This document shows positions 8,841 to 18,572 of a stretch of 64,000 nt of DNA, one piece after another. The translations under genes were made by a program, and so were the position numbers. Below the pieces are notes generated by a model, which was given only the letters and a program-made list of their open reading frames with translations, was not told the DNA's origin and searched no databases. Source of the stretch: Sulfuricella denitrificans skB26 (GTDB taxonomy: Bacteria > Pseudomonadota > Gammaproteobacteria > Burkholderiales > Sulfuricellaceae); the NCBI RefSeq assembly GCF_000297055.2, contig NC_022357.1:434001-498000 (forward strand). The letters run 5' to 3'. The first letter of the stretch is position 1; every line of letters starts with the position of its first letter.

Positions 8841-9539
8841 TTAACGACCTGTTTCCCGCTCAAGCTTCATGCGCTTGAGTAAATCTTTCCATAAGCTGAT
8901 GCGATCCGACTCTCCCACCAGCTGGCTACGGCCGGTCAGTTCCTTGGCAAGCCAGAGATTGTCACCATTGAAGCTGTATACCGGGATCAGATCCTGGCGT
9001 TGCGATGCGGGTTTGATGTCTGGCTGCAAGTTGTCCAGCACAAGGGGTTCTGCATCTGGTGTAGGGTAATAGGTCAGCACCATATGTGCCTGGTTCAATG
9101 TCATCGCCTTGACATAGGTGATGCGCAACCGCTCTGCGGGGACGCCGATTTCACGCAACGTCAGGTACTTGGCGATGGCGAAATCCTCGCAGTCGCCTCC
9201 ATTAGTCGCCAGGAATTCAGTTGGTGTTGCCCAATAATCCATTTTTCCCCAATGCTCCTGGTCGCTGACAAACGGCAATGTGTTGAAGAAGCGATTAACC
9301 AGTTCCAGCTTGCGTGATTCATCTGCCTGGGGATCTGACAGCAAAACCCCCCGCCATTTTTGTACGCGGCTGGCAGCAGTTTGCCCATATTTCTGTCCAA
9401 TGGCGGTGATTTCCCGATCGCTCGGGGCGAGTTCTCCGGCATTCATAAATATCGGCGTCCCCAGCATAATGCCAGCCAGAACAAGATGCGCAAACCGGGA
9501 TGGCTGGCGGATCTGGCGGTGGTGTGTGGGTTGCGTCAC
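8841..9539 (-). CDS. lapG: LapG-type periplasmic cysteine protease
   Basis: This bacterial transglutaminase-like cysteine protease (BTLCP, DUF920) has 232 residues and an N-terminal hydrophobic segment (about 16-35) consistent with export. The catalytic triad is visible as Cys117 (in GGDCEDFA), His152 (in QAHMVL) and Asp169 (in LVLDNL). LapG releases LapA or CdrA adhesins from the surface by cutting at a TAAG-type site when c-di-GMP is low and LapD lets it go. The gene is directly upstream of lapD. The adhesin with a TAAG motif lies just beyond lapD on the opposite strand, which makes it the obvious candidate substrate. Confidence 0.9.
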   Translation of the reverse strand: MTQPTHHRQIRQPSRFAHLVLAGIMLGTPIFMNAGELAPSDREITAIGQKYGQTAASRVQKWRGVLLSDPQADESRKLELVNRFFNTLPFVSDQEHWGKMDYWATPTEFLATNGGDCEDFAIAKYLTLREIGVPAERLRITYVKAMTLNQAHMVLTYYPTPDAEPLVLDNLQPDIKPASQRQDLIPVYSFNGDNLWLAKELTGRSQLVGESDRISLWKDLLKRMKLERETGR

Positions 9540-9733
9540 TGTGCTTTGAATTCAGGCCAATTGTTATGTGGAATGTAACTATAGGATAGGAAATTCAACC
9601 TCACGCACCAAAGCGTCCTCAATGTAAGTACCTCAGTCAAGGACCTGGGCACTGCGGATGGAGCGATTTTCATCCGGAGATTTCTTTTCGCGAATGGCGG
9701 GTTAACGTACGGGCTGCCGATTGCCGGTCACGC

Positions 9734-11791
9734 TTAGAGCAGTGTGATTGATTCCGGCCGATTCTCCGCGACATGGAACAAGGCGGCAACAACATGTCGA
9801 TCGTATTTCGTTTTGCTTTCCGCAAGAATCTGGTCCAGTGCCTTCTCCGTCCCCATGTCGTTGCGATATGCGCGCGGGCTGACCATGGCCACAAAGGCAT
9901 TGGCCACGGCGAGGATTTTAGCAGTCAGCAGGATCTGGTCCGCACTCAGTCCGGCCGGATATCCGCTGCCGTCGATATGCTCGTAGCGCTGGCCTATTGT
10001 TTCCAGCACCGGGCCATCAAATTCGAGGCCGCTAAGCAACTCTACCGAGTACATGACATGCTTGCGCAGGATTTCGTGCTCTTCGGCATTGAGCGGCTCG
10101 GTCTTGGTCAAGATCTCTCGGGGCACTGCCAGTTTGCCGATATTCGCCAGATTGGCTGCCATCTCGAGTACTTCCAGATCCTCTTTGCCAAGTTGCATCT
10201 CTTCGCCAATGGCGAGCGCCACCTGGATGGTCTTGCTGGAATGATCGGTGGAGTAGTGGTCGTACAGGTCCACCGCGCCCATCAAGGTTTTGAGTACCTG
10301 GCGCATTAAGTGATCGCGCTTGGCCTGTGCTGTCTGCAGTTCGGTGATGTCATGCGAGATCACCAGTAGCCGCTGCCGGTGTTCATCCTGCGCCAGTGGA
10401 ACACAGGTTGTGTGATAGATTCTGGCCGCGCCACTGAAAGTCAATTCCATAGTGTCGGTTTGTGGCTGATGACTATCCGTGGTTTTGGCCAGCAGTTCGC
10501 TGATCGGGCGGCTGGTTTCCGGCCCCAGCACGCTGGATAGCGTCTTGCCCGGAAAGTCTGCTACGTCCAGACTGGCTGCCTTGGCCAGGGCGCGGTTGGC
10601 AAAACTGAAATGTTGATTCTGGTCCACGATGTAGATGTAATCGGTAAGGCTGTCGGTAATGGAATGCAGAAGCGCGGTCTGGCCGCGCAGCTGGCGCGCA
10701 CTTTCTCTTGCTGCCAGCGCGGCCTGTTTTTCGCGCAGACTGCTGCCATGACGCCATGCGGCGACCAGGGCCACAGCAACCAGGGCGATGGCCAGCAGGA
10801 AAACCGTCAGCAGAAAACGCTGGTGCGTGTCCGATTCCTTAAGCGCTTCCGTCGCGCCGATTTTCTGCACAAGCACCCAGGGTACCTGCGTCAACGTCCG
10901 GCTGGTCATCAGCACGGACACCCCGCGGTAATCGTTACGCTTGGCGAAGGTACCCGGTGATTGAATGGCGAATGCACCTTCCAGTCGTGCCGTGGAGAGG
11001 TTAAGGCGTTTTTTGAGAGGTGGGCTGCCATCGGCCAGAGGGGAGAGATAGACCACCGATCCATCTTCACTGCGCAGCAGCAGGGTCTCTTCTGTGTCGC
11101 TGAGGCGTACCTGGCGCGTCAGCAGAGGGAACAGCTCGTCCTCCGCATTTTTGACGCCAACGATTACGCCTATGGGGGTTCCGCGCTTGCGCATATCCTG
11201 CAGCGCAAACACCGGGGTCAGAAAGGCGACCACGGGCTTGTTGGCTGCATTGAGATAGATTCCGGCCGTGACGCGCTTGCCCGTTTTTACCACCTCGGCG
11301 GCGGCGCGCCGGATTTCTGGGTCTGGCCTCAGCCCCCGTGTCGAAACGATAGGCGCGGCATTTTGGTCGAGGAGCGCCAGGCCCGTGTTGGCAACAACTT
11401 CCAGGCTGGCCGGAAGGGGCTCGCTTCGGCTCTTGTCCATGAACCCCCCCCGCTCGGCCGTGGCGAGGACCAGGTTGCGCAGGTAGGAAAGCTGAGCCGG
11501 TTCGACATCTGCTGCAGCGCTCGTGCCCTGCGCCCCGAGTTGCATCAGGTAGAGCGGTACCGTGCCGTTGTCTGCCAGTTCGCGCAGGCTGGCGTGCTGC
11601 GCTTCAAGCCAGCTGTCTACGGCTTGGACGCGGCTGTCGGCGGTGACGCCCAGACGAATCTGCCAGGCTTGCAGATCGCGTTCCCGCTCTTTTTTGGCGT
11701 AGGCAAAAACCAGCATGACGCCCACTACGACCAACGCGATCAATAGGATGAATCCGGGAATCGCCGGATTATTTTTAAAGAGTTTTTTCAT
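9734..11791 (-). CDS. Membrane sensor with Cache-like, PAS and degenerate HD-GYP domains
   Basis: This 685-residue protein has TM1 (about 12-31), a large periplasmic region resembling a double Cache sensor (to about 325), TM2 (about 328-347), a PAS domain (about 370-490) and a C-terminal HD-GYP-like domain (about 495-675). The catalytic signatures of c-di-GMP phosphodiesterases are eroded: the HD dyad is Ala549-Asn550 (LANIGK), the HHE(R/K) motif reads RYEHIDGSGYP at 602-612, and the aspartate of the AVAD motif is Asn631. The fold therefore looks intact while metal binding is lost, suggesting a ligand-binding or signalling role. It sits between two LapG-type protease genes, in the same orientation as both. 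Confidence 0.8.
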   Translation of the reverse strand: MKKLFKNNPAIPGFILLIALVVVGVMLVFAYAKKERERDLQAWQIRLGVTADSRVQAVDSWLEAQHASLRELADNGTVPLYLMQLGAQGTSAAADVEPAQLSYLRNLVLATAERGGFMDKSRSEPLPASLEVVANTGLALLDQNAAPIVSTRGLRPDPEIRRAAAEVVKTGKRVTAGIYLNAANKPVVAFLTPVFALQDMRKRGTPIGVIVGVKNAEDELFPLLTRQVRLSDTEETLLLRSEDGSVVYLSPLADGSPPLKKRLNLSTARLEGAFAIQSPGTFAKRNDYRGVSVLMTSRTLTQVPWVLVQKIGATEALKESDTHQRFLLTVFLLAIALVAVALVAAWRHGSSLREKQAALAARESARQLRGQTALLHSITDSLTDYIYIVDQNQHFSFANRALAKAASLDVADFPGKTLSSVLGPETSRPISELLAKTTDSHQPQTDTMELTFSGAARIYHTTCVPLAQDEHRQRLLVISHDITELQTAQAKRDHLMRQVLKTLMGAVDLYDHYSTDHSSKTIQVALAIGEEMQLGKEDLEVLEMAANLANIGKLAVPREILTKTEPLNAEEHEILRKHVMYSVELLSGLEFDGPVLETIGQRYEHIDGSGYPAGLSADQILLTAKILAVANAFVAMVSPRAYRNDMGTEKALDQILAESKTKYDRHVVAALFHVAENRPESITLL

Positions 11792-11833
11792 GTTGTCTGA
11801 GTGTGGTTATCTAGTGTTTATTTGAGCAGATCG

Positions 11834-12559
11834 CTAAGGAGTATGCATCCACCAGTGTTTTTCGTTGACCGAAAAGATGGGCACATAATGAACGATATTC
11901 CGGTGCGAGACAATCTGCTGCGTCTGGTTGTCAAGGATGAGAATGTCATTGTCGGTGTAGAGAGCCAACACCGCATGCGCGGTGCGAAGGTTGGTATCCT
12001 GCAGCACCACCACCCGCATCATGTCGACACTGAAGCCCAGTTGTCGCAACGACATGTATTTAAGAATAGCGAAATCTTCACAATCACCATTATTGTATAA
12101 AAATTCGCGGGGAATCGCCCAATAGTCCGGCACACCATAAATATCGATGTCCAGGACATATTTTTTTTCATTAGCAAAAGAATTTACCGCGGTAAATTGT
12201 TGCCGCGCCGACTGCCCCTTGATGCTGCCGAGGAATTGCTGCCATTCGGCCATGTGACAGCGCAAACTCGATTTGCCGCAGTCGCTGTCAATCAGGTTGT
12301 CCCTGGCGTGCCGCTTCAGCACGCTGGTCCACTGCGGGAAGATCTCCAGACTTTCGCGCTGCAGTTCATGAAAGCCGAACAGATTGGCCGGTTGTGCGCT
12401 GGCAGTACCGACGGTGCTGGCTAACAGGCTGAATACGCAGAGGAGGAGATTGGTTGCCCAAGTTAACCTGGTGGCAAAGGATGATCTAAGCGGGAAGGTG
12501 GAACAAAATTGCATTGAAAAATTTATCAATAGGTTATTCAGGCAATGGTTTCGAGACAA
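11834..12559 (-). CDS. Second LapG-like periplasmic cysteine protease
   Basis: This 241-residue BTLCP-family protein has the full triad: Cys160 (in NGDCEDFA), His195 (in RTAHAVL) and Asp210 (in ILDNQ). The spacing between Cys and His (35) matches the first LapG in this window. A hydrophobic export segment lies at about 35-55, and two extra cysteines occur at 94 and 101. The start is uncertain: ATG 12559 gives a long pre-signal region, and ATG 12514 (residue 16) would give a more ordinary signal peptide. It is 42 bp upstream of the degenerate HD-GYP gene and probably heads the operon that ends with lapD. Its divergence from LapG1 suggests a different substrate or regulator. Confidence 0.8.
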   Translation of the reverse strand: MSRNHCLNNLLINFSMQFCSTFPLRSSFATRLTWATNLLLCVFSLLASTVGTASAQPANLFGFHELQRESLEIFPQWTSVLKRHARDNLIDSDCGKSSLRCHMAEWQQFLGSIKGQSARQQFTAVNSFANEKKYVLDIDIYGVPDYWAIPREFLYNNGDCEDFAILKYMSLRQLGFSVDMMRVVVLQDTNLRTAHAVLALYTDNDILILDNQTQQIVSHRNIVHYVPIFSVNEKHWWMHTP

Positions 12560-12760
12560 ATTGCTTTCGGTGTTAGCTGCAATGGTTGCAAATATAACGT
12601 TTTCTGCTGTTGTGTTGTGAATTTTGCGCTATACAGCGCGTTGTAGATGTTTTGTTTTCAATTTTACAGGAAGCTTGGGAGATTTCGTGCCGACGTACTT
12701 CACAATGGATTAGCTGGCAAATTGGGATCCCTAGCCTTTGATGAAAACCAGGGCCGCCGA

Positions 12761-15568
12761 TCAGACCGGTTTCACCGTAATCAGGCTTTTTCTCACCAGC
12801 TGGGCAAAGGCTTCGGCTGGCAGTGGCCGGCTGAAGTAGTACCCCTGGATTTCGTCGCACCCTTGTGCGCGTAGTTGCTCCAGCTGCTCCAGGGTCTCCA
12901 CGCCCTCGGCGATGACCTGCATCTTCAGGTTGTGCCCCAGGCTGATCACGGCATTGGCGATCGCCTCGTCGTCCGGGTCAGTGCAGATGTCACGAACGAA
13001 GGACTGGTCGATTTTGATCTTGTTGATCGGCAGGCGTTTCAGGTAACTCAGCGAGGAATAGCCGGTACCGAAATCGTCGATTGAAATCTGGATGCCAAGC
13101 TCATGCAACTGGTTCAGGGTGGTGATTGTGGTCTGCAAATCCTGGATCATGATGCTCTCCGTGATTTCCAGTTCCAGATGCTCCGGAGCCAGCCCGGTAT
13201 TCTGCAGTGCCTGATTGACCGATTCGATCAGATCGCGTTGGCGGAACTGGCGTGCTGACAAGTTGACCGCCATGCGCAGGGGAGGCAGTCCGGCTGCCAT
13301 CCAGGCGCTATTCTGGGCGCAGGCGGTGTGCAGAACCCAGTCGCCGACGGCGACGATCATGCCGGTTTCTTCGAGCAGGGGGATGAATTCGGCGGGTGAA
13401 ACCAGCCCCCGTTCCGGATGTTGCCAGCGTAGCAAGGCCTCCATGCCGATGATCCGACCGCTATGCAGACTGAGCTGGGGCTGGTAATGCAGCACGAATT
13501 CATTGCGCTCCAGGGCTCTCCGCAACTGGGTTTCCATGGTTAACCGCTGTGAGGACGCTACGTTCATGTCGGCGCTGTAAAAATAAAAACCGTTGCCGCC
13601 CTGAGCCTTGATATGGGCCATGGCGGCGTCCGCATTCCGGATCAGATCCTCATGGTTATTGGCGTCCTGAGGGTAGAGGGCAATGCCGATGCTGGGGGTG
13701 ATAAATACCTCCTGACCTTCCATTTCGAAAGGCTGGTTCATGGCATCGAGAATTTTCTTTGCCACTTGCTCCGCATTTTGCCGGTTGCCGACATCCGACA
13801 GCACGATGGTAAATTCATCACTGCTCAGGCGACCGATGATGTCGATGTCGCGGACCAGGTGCCCGATCCGTTCGGCTACGGCCTTCAGTAATTTGTCGCC
13901 GATGCGATGGCCCAGCGTATCGTTGATGGTCTTGAAGCGATCCAGGTCGAGATACAGTAGCGCAACCTGCCAGCCATTTCCATTTGCGCGTTCCAGTTCC
14001 TGTTGCAGGTGTTTCGCCAGCAGGAGACGGTTGGGCAGGTCGGTATTGGTATCGTAATTGGCAAAGTAGTGGGCACGCGCTTCGGTCTGCTTTTTCTCGG
14101 TCAGGTCGGCGAATACCCCGATGTAGTGAATGGTTTCCCCTTGCTCGTCGCGGGTGGCAATGAGTGTCAGCCATTCCGGGTATATTTCCCCATTCTTGCG
14201 GCGGTTCCAGATCTCGCCCTGCCAGTAGCCAAACTCGACCAGCGAGGACCACATTGCCTGGTAAAAATTGGGGCCATGCCGGCCAGAATGCAGTATGTTG
14301 ATGTTCTTTCCTGCTACCTCTTCCTCGCTGTAGCCGGTAATGGTTGCAAAGGCCCGGTTGATCTGGAGGATATTGGCGTGGATGTCGGTAATGACAATAC
14401 CCTCCGTGCTGTTCTCGAAGACCTGGGCGGAAAGGCGCAGCTTTCCCTGGCTTTGTTGTAGTTTTTCCTGAGTGCGCTGGAGGCGGTCTTGCTCGTCCTG
14501 CAATTCGGCGATGTGCTTTGCCTGGAGTGCTACGTGTTCCTCGCCCTGGGTGATCGCTTGCTGGCGGGAGTGCTCCAGGTGTCGTTCCATCCGGTGGATG
14601 ATCGGGACGAACAAGGCAAAGAGGGCGCCACCCAGCACCAGGTAAAACAGGCTGAGCTTGTGCAGGGTAGCCTCCATCTCGCGGGATTTCAACGACATGT
14701 CCTGCAGTATGATCAGGCTTCCCACCTTGCGGCCGGCCGCGTCCTCGACCGGGATCATGCCGGCATTGTAGGGCTTGTTGTCGAGGCTCAGGTTGGTGAT
14801 CCGGTCTGGCTGGTCCTTCCCGGATAACAGGCTGAGCAACGCCTCGCGCGGCAAATCCAAGGTCTGATGGATGATCGCTGCGTCCGGCAGACGGTCCCAG
14901 TCGGCATTGCGCTTCAGCATGCGCATGCCGCTTTCCCAGTTTTTGCGTACCAGAAACTGCTTGTCGATGAATAGCGCCAGATCGGTGCCGATAATGTCAT
15001 GGACGCCTTGCAGAACGCCTTCGATTTCCTCGCCCAGCTCGACATAGCCGATCAGGCCGTGGCTGTCGTACATCGGAGCCACGACTCGCAGGGTGAAGGT
15101 GCCGATCGGGCCGAGTTCGACGCCGGAGGTGATTTTGCCGGTCTTTTCCGCGACCAGGGTGGTGTAGCGGTTGATGGTGTCACCGTAACGTTTGGGCTGG
15201 TGCACGCGCAGCACGTTGATCCGGGCGGCATCCTCGAAATAGAAGTGAGTGATGCCGTATTGGTCATGCAGCGCCTTGAACAACGGGGCGGAGCGCTTCA
15301 GCAGGGCGTTCCGGTCATGGGCGCGCAAGGCTGCCTGCAAGGGTTTGTCACGCAGGATCGCCTCCAGCCCGACCCCCAGTTTTTCACTGCGCCGGGTTAG
15401 AGCGCGGTCGTAATAGTTTTTGGCGGCTTGCAGCTGATGTACGAAATCACGATCGGCATCGGTTTTTGCGTGCTGATACAGGCTGTAATGGAATGCCCCC
15501 AGCAGGATCGCCAGCACTAAGGCGAGGGGCAGAAGGATGTGAGCTTTCAGGCTGGCATTTTTGATCAT
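12761..15568 (-). CDS. Membrane GGDEF-EAL protein with Cache-like sensor and PAS domain
   Basis: This 935-residue protein has TM1 (about 10-28), a periplasmic sensor region (about 33-300), TM2 (about 305-323), a short coiled coil (about 335-378), PAS (about 380-495), GGDEF (about 505-665) and EAL (about 690-925). The GGDEF signature reads SSDEF (582-586), so cyclase activity is probably lost. The EAL domain is complete, with EALLR at 710-714 and a DDFGTGYSS loop. It is therefore most likely a c-di-GMP phosphodiesterase. It lies upstream of the lapG2-lapD cluster in the same orientation, separated by 201 bp, so it could set the c-di-GMP level read by LapD; that link is inferred. Confidence 0.88.
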   Translation of the reverse strand: MIKNASLKAHILLPLALVLAILLGAFHYSLYQHAKTDADRDFVHQLQAAKNYYDRALTRRSEKLGVGLEAILRDKPLQAALRAHDRNALLKRSAPLFKALHDQYGITHFYFEDAARINVLRVHQPKRYGDTINRYTTLVAEKTGKITSGVELGPIGTFTLRVVAPMYDSHGLIGYVELGEEIEGVLQGVHDIIGTDLALFIDKQFLVRKNWESGMRMLKRNADWDRLPDAAIIHQTLDLPREALLSLLSGKDQPDRITNLSLDNKPYNAGMIPVEDAAGRKVGSLIILQDMSLKSREMEATLHKLSLFYLVLGGALFALFVPIIHRMERHLEHSRQQAITQGEEHVALQAKHIAELQDEQDRLQRTQEKLQQSQGKLRLSAQVFENSTEGIVITDIHANILQINRAFATITGYSEEEVAGKNINILHSGRHGPNFYQAMWSSLVEFGYWQGEIWNRRKNGEIYPEWLTLIATRDEQGETIHYIGVFADLTEKKQTEARAHYFANYDTNTDLPNRLLLAKHLQQELERANGNGWQVALLYLDLDRFKTINDTLGHRIGDKLLKAVAERIGHLVRDIDIIGRLSSDEFTIVLSDVGNRQNAEQVAKKILDAMNQPFEMEGQEVFITPSIGIALYPQDANNHEDLIRNADAAMAHIKAQGGNGFYFYSADMNVASSQRLTMETQLRRALERNEFVLHYQPQLSLHSGRIIGMEALLRWQHPERGLVSPAEFIPLLEETGMIVAVGDWVLHTACAQNSAWMAAGLPPLRMAVNLSARQFRQRDLIESVNQALQNTGLAPEHLELEITESIMIQDLQTTITTLNQLHELGIQISIDDFGTGYSSLSYLKRLPINKIKIDQSFVRDICTDPDDEAIANAVISLGHNLKMQVIAEGVETLEQLEQLRAQGCDEIQGYYFSRPLPAEAFAQLVRKSLITVKPV

Positions 15569-15649
15569 CGGCGAAGCTCAACCTGAGAAATCGATATTAT
15601 AAGGGTTCGAAGAGTTGAAAAAACTTCAATGTAACCTTAAAAAGTTCAT

Positions 15650-15677
15650 GGCCGCATTGATGTAAATCAATGTGGCC
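15650..15677. terminator. Hairpin downstream of metF
   Basis: Arms ggccgcattga (15650-15660) and tcaatgtggcc (15667-15677) pair with one mismatch around a 6-nt loop. On the minus strand a T-rich stretch follows a few bases later. It is a plausible, imperfect terminator for the ahcY-metF operon. Confidence 0.45.
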
Positions 15678-15710
15678 AGGAACCTTGATTTCAGGGTGCC
15701 TGGGTCGGGT

Positions 15711-16568
15711 TTACAGTCCCAGCCGCTGCCAGATGGTCGAGATCAGGCCGGCCTGATTGAGCGTATAGAAATGCAGTCCCGGTGCGCCGCCTTTCAGCAA
15801 GCGTTCGCACAGGCCGGTGACCACGTCCAGGCCGCAGGCTCGGATGGCGGCGCTGTCGTCGCCGTAGCCCTGCAGCTTGAGCCGTAGCCAGCGCGGGATT
15901 TCCGCGCCGCAGGCATCGGAAAAGCGCGCCAGCTGGGAAAAATTACCAATTGGCATGATGCCGGGTACGATCGGGATGGTGATGCCCATAGCCTGGCATT
16001 CGTCGACGAAGTTGAAGTAGGCGTCGGCGTTGTAGAAATACTGGGTGATGGCGGCATCGGCGCCGGCATCAACCTTGCGTTTGAAGTTGGCCAGGTCGGT
16101 CTGGGCGGAGATGGCTTGCGGATGGAATTCCGGATAAGCGGCCACCTCGATGTGGAACCAGTCGCCGGTCTCGGCGCGGATGAACTCCACCAGTTCGTTG
16201 GCGTAGCGGAATTCCCCCGCACAGGCCATGCCGGAAGGCATGTCGCCGCGCAGCGCGACGATATGGCGGATGCCGTGACTTTTGTATTCGTTGAGGATCG
16301 CCCGGATGCTTTCCCGGGTCGAGCCGATGCAGGACAGATGTGGTGCGGCCTTATGGCCTTCGCGCTGGATTTCGATTACGGTTTCCAGGGTGCGGTCGCG
16401 GGTCGAGCCGCCGGCACCGAAGGTGACCGAAAAGAACTCTGGGTTGAGCTGGCCGAGCTGCTTGCGCGTGGCGTGCAGCTTGTCCATTCCCTCCTGTGTT
16501 TTGGGGGGGAAGAATTCGAAACTTAATATGGGTGAGGAGTGAGGAGTGAGGAGTGAGGAGGTCGTCAT
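15711..16568 (-). CDS. metF: 5,10-methylenetetrahydrofolate reductase
   Basis: MetF reduces methylenetetrahydrofolate to methyltetrahydrofolate for methionine synthesis, using FAD and NAD(P)H. The 285-residue protein shows the family landmarks SFEFFPPKT near the N-terminus, VTFGAGGSTRD, the RGDMP segment and the PIVPGIMPI motif. It lies downstream of ahcY in the same orientation, which fits the methyl cycle. Only one good ATG (16568) precedes the conserved sequence. The first codons after it are made of a heptanucleotide tandem repeat (16532-16560), so residues 4-11 are probably unconserved. The start codon is only two bases after the stop of the upstream four-helix-bundle gene. Confidence 0.95.
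   Translation of the reverse strand: MTTSSLLTPHSSPILSFEFFPPKTQEGMDKLHATRKQLGQLNPEFFSVTFGAGGSTRDRTLETVIEIQREGHKAAPHLSCIGSTRESIRAILNEYKSHGIRHIVALRGDMPSGMACAGEFRYANELVEFIRAETGDWFHIEVAAYPEFHPQAISAQTDLANFKRKVDAGADAAITQYFYNADAYFNFVDECQAMGITIPIVPGIMPIGNFSQLARFSDACGAEIPRWLRLKLQGYGDDSAAIRACGLDVVTGLCERLLKGGAPGLHFYTLNQAGLISTIWQRLGL
16532..16560. repeat. Heptanucleotide tandem repeat inside the 5' end of metF
   Basis: Four perfect copies of gtgagga plus one extra base lie within codons 3-13 of metF. Since seven is not a multiple of three, gain or loss of one unit would shift the reading frame directly after the start codon. A related sequence (gtgaggagagagg) occurs at the 5' end of the neighbouring four-helix-bundle gene. 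Confidence 0.75.
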
Positions 16569-16570
16569 CG

Positions 16571-16924
16571 CTATGGTTTCTTTAAGGAGTTAATCAGGCC
16601 GCCAATCAAACCGAAAACATCGTCAATTTGCCGTTCAAGTACGGCACTATCCGCAAGATAGCCGATTTCCCGGGCAATAACTATCTGTGTTTCCAGTTCG
16701 CTCAAAGAGCCACGGGCTATGCCCAGGAAGTACAAAAACTCTTTTGAACCATTGCGGGCTGCGCCCTCGGCGATGTTGGAAGGTACAGATACCGCCGATC
16801 TGCGCATTTGATTCGTCAGGCCATAAGTTTCAGAGGAGGGGAAGTTGGCGGTAAGGGTATAAACATCCTTAACCAACTGGATGGCAAATTGCCAAGCCTG
16901 CAAGTCGTGATGTTTTCTCTTCAC
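16571..16924 (-). CDS. Four-helix-bundle protein (23S rRNA intervening-sequence protein family)
   Basis: This is a 117-residue protein of the IVP/S23 four-helix-bundle family (TIGR02436), recognised by the opening KHHDLQAWQ and the motifs YGLTNQMRRSAVSVPSNIAEG and SLSELETQI. Family members were first found inside intervening sequences of bacterial 23S rRNA genes and are also scattered between ordinary genes; their function is unclear. I chose GTG 16924 because the conserved sequence begins there and gagg lies upstream; an in-frame GTG at 16945 would add seven residues encoded by repeat-like DNA. It interrupts ahcY and metF and is translationally close to metF. Confidence 0.85.
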   Translation of the reverse strand: MKRKHHDLQAWQFAIQLVKDVYTLTANFPSSETYGLTNQMRRSAVSVPSNIAEGAARNGSKEFLYFLGIARGSLSELETQIVIAREIGYLADSAVLERQIDDVFGLIGGLINSLKKP

Positions 16925-16952
16925 TCCTAACCCCTCTCTCCTCACTTAGCCC

Positions 16953-18371
<1,419 letters not shown>

Positions 18372-18443
18372 AACGTTGTGGCCGGGGGGATGCAGTGGGA
18401 CGTCGCTCACCTGGCATCCCGTGTCCGGCACGGGGTTGGTTAT

Positions 18444-18507
18444 CAGGTAAGCGCGGTGTTTGGAAGCCGAGCCTGACGGAAGAAATCCGTTGCAGCGCTC
18501 CTCGGTT
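18444..18507 (-). ncRNA. S-adenosylhomocysteine (SAH) riboswitch in the ahcY leader
   Basis: On the minus strand the leader contains the conserved blocks of the SAH riboswitch: an opening CCGAGGAGCGCTGCAACG, a short hairpin (GGATTTCTTCC), then CAGGCTCGG and finally GCGCTTACCTG. CCGAG pairs with CTCGG, and GAGCGC can pair with the downstream GCGCTT in the family's pseudoknot. It lies about 73 bp before the ahcY start. This class turns on ahcY when SAH accumulates and is typical of beta- and gammaproteobacteria. Confidence 0.9.
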
Positions 18508-18572
18508 GGGTTGAATTATAACTGATTTTTGGTTTTTTTGCGGGGACGAGCTTGCAGGAATAAATCGCCCTG

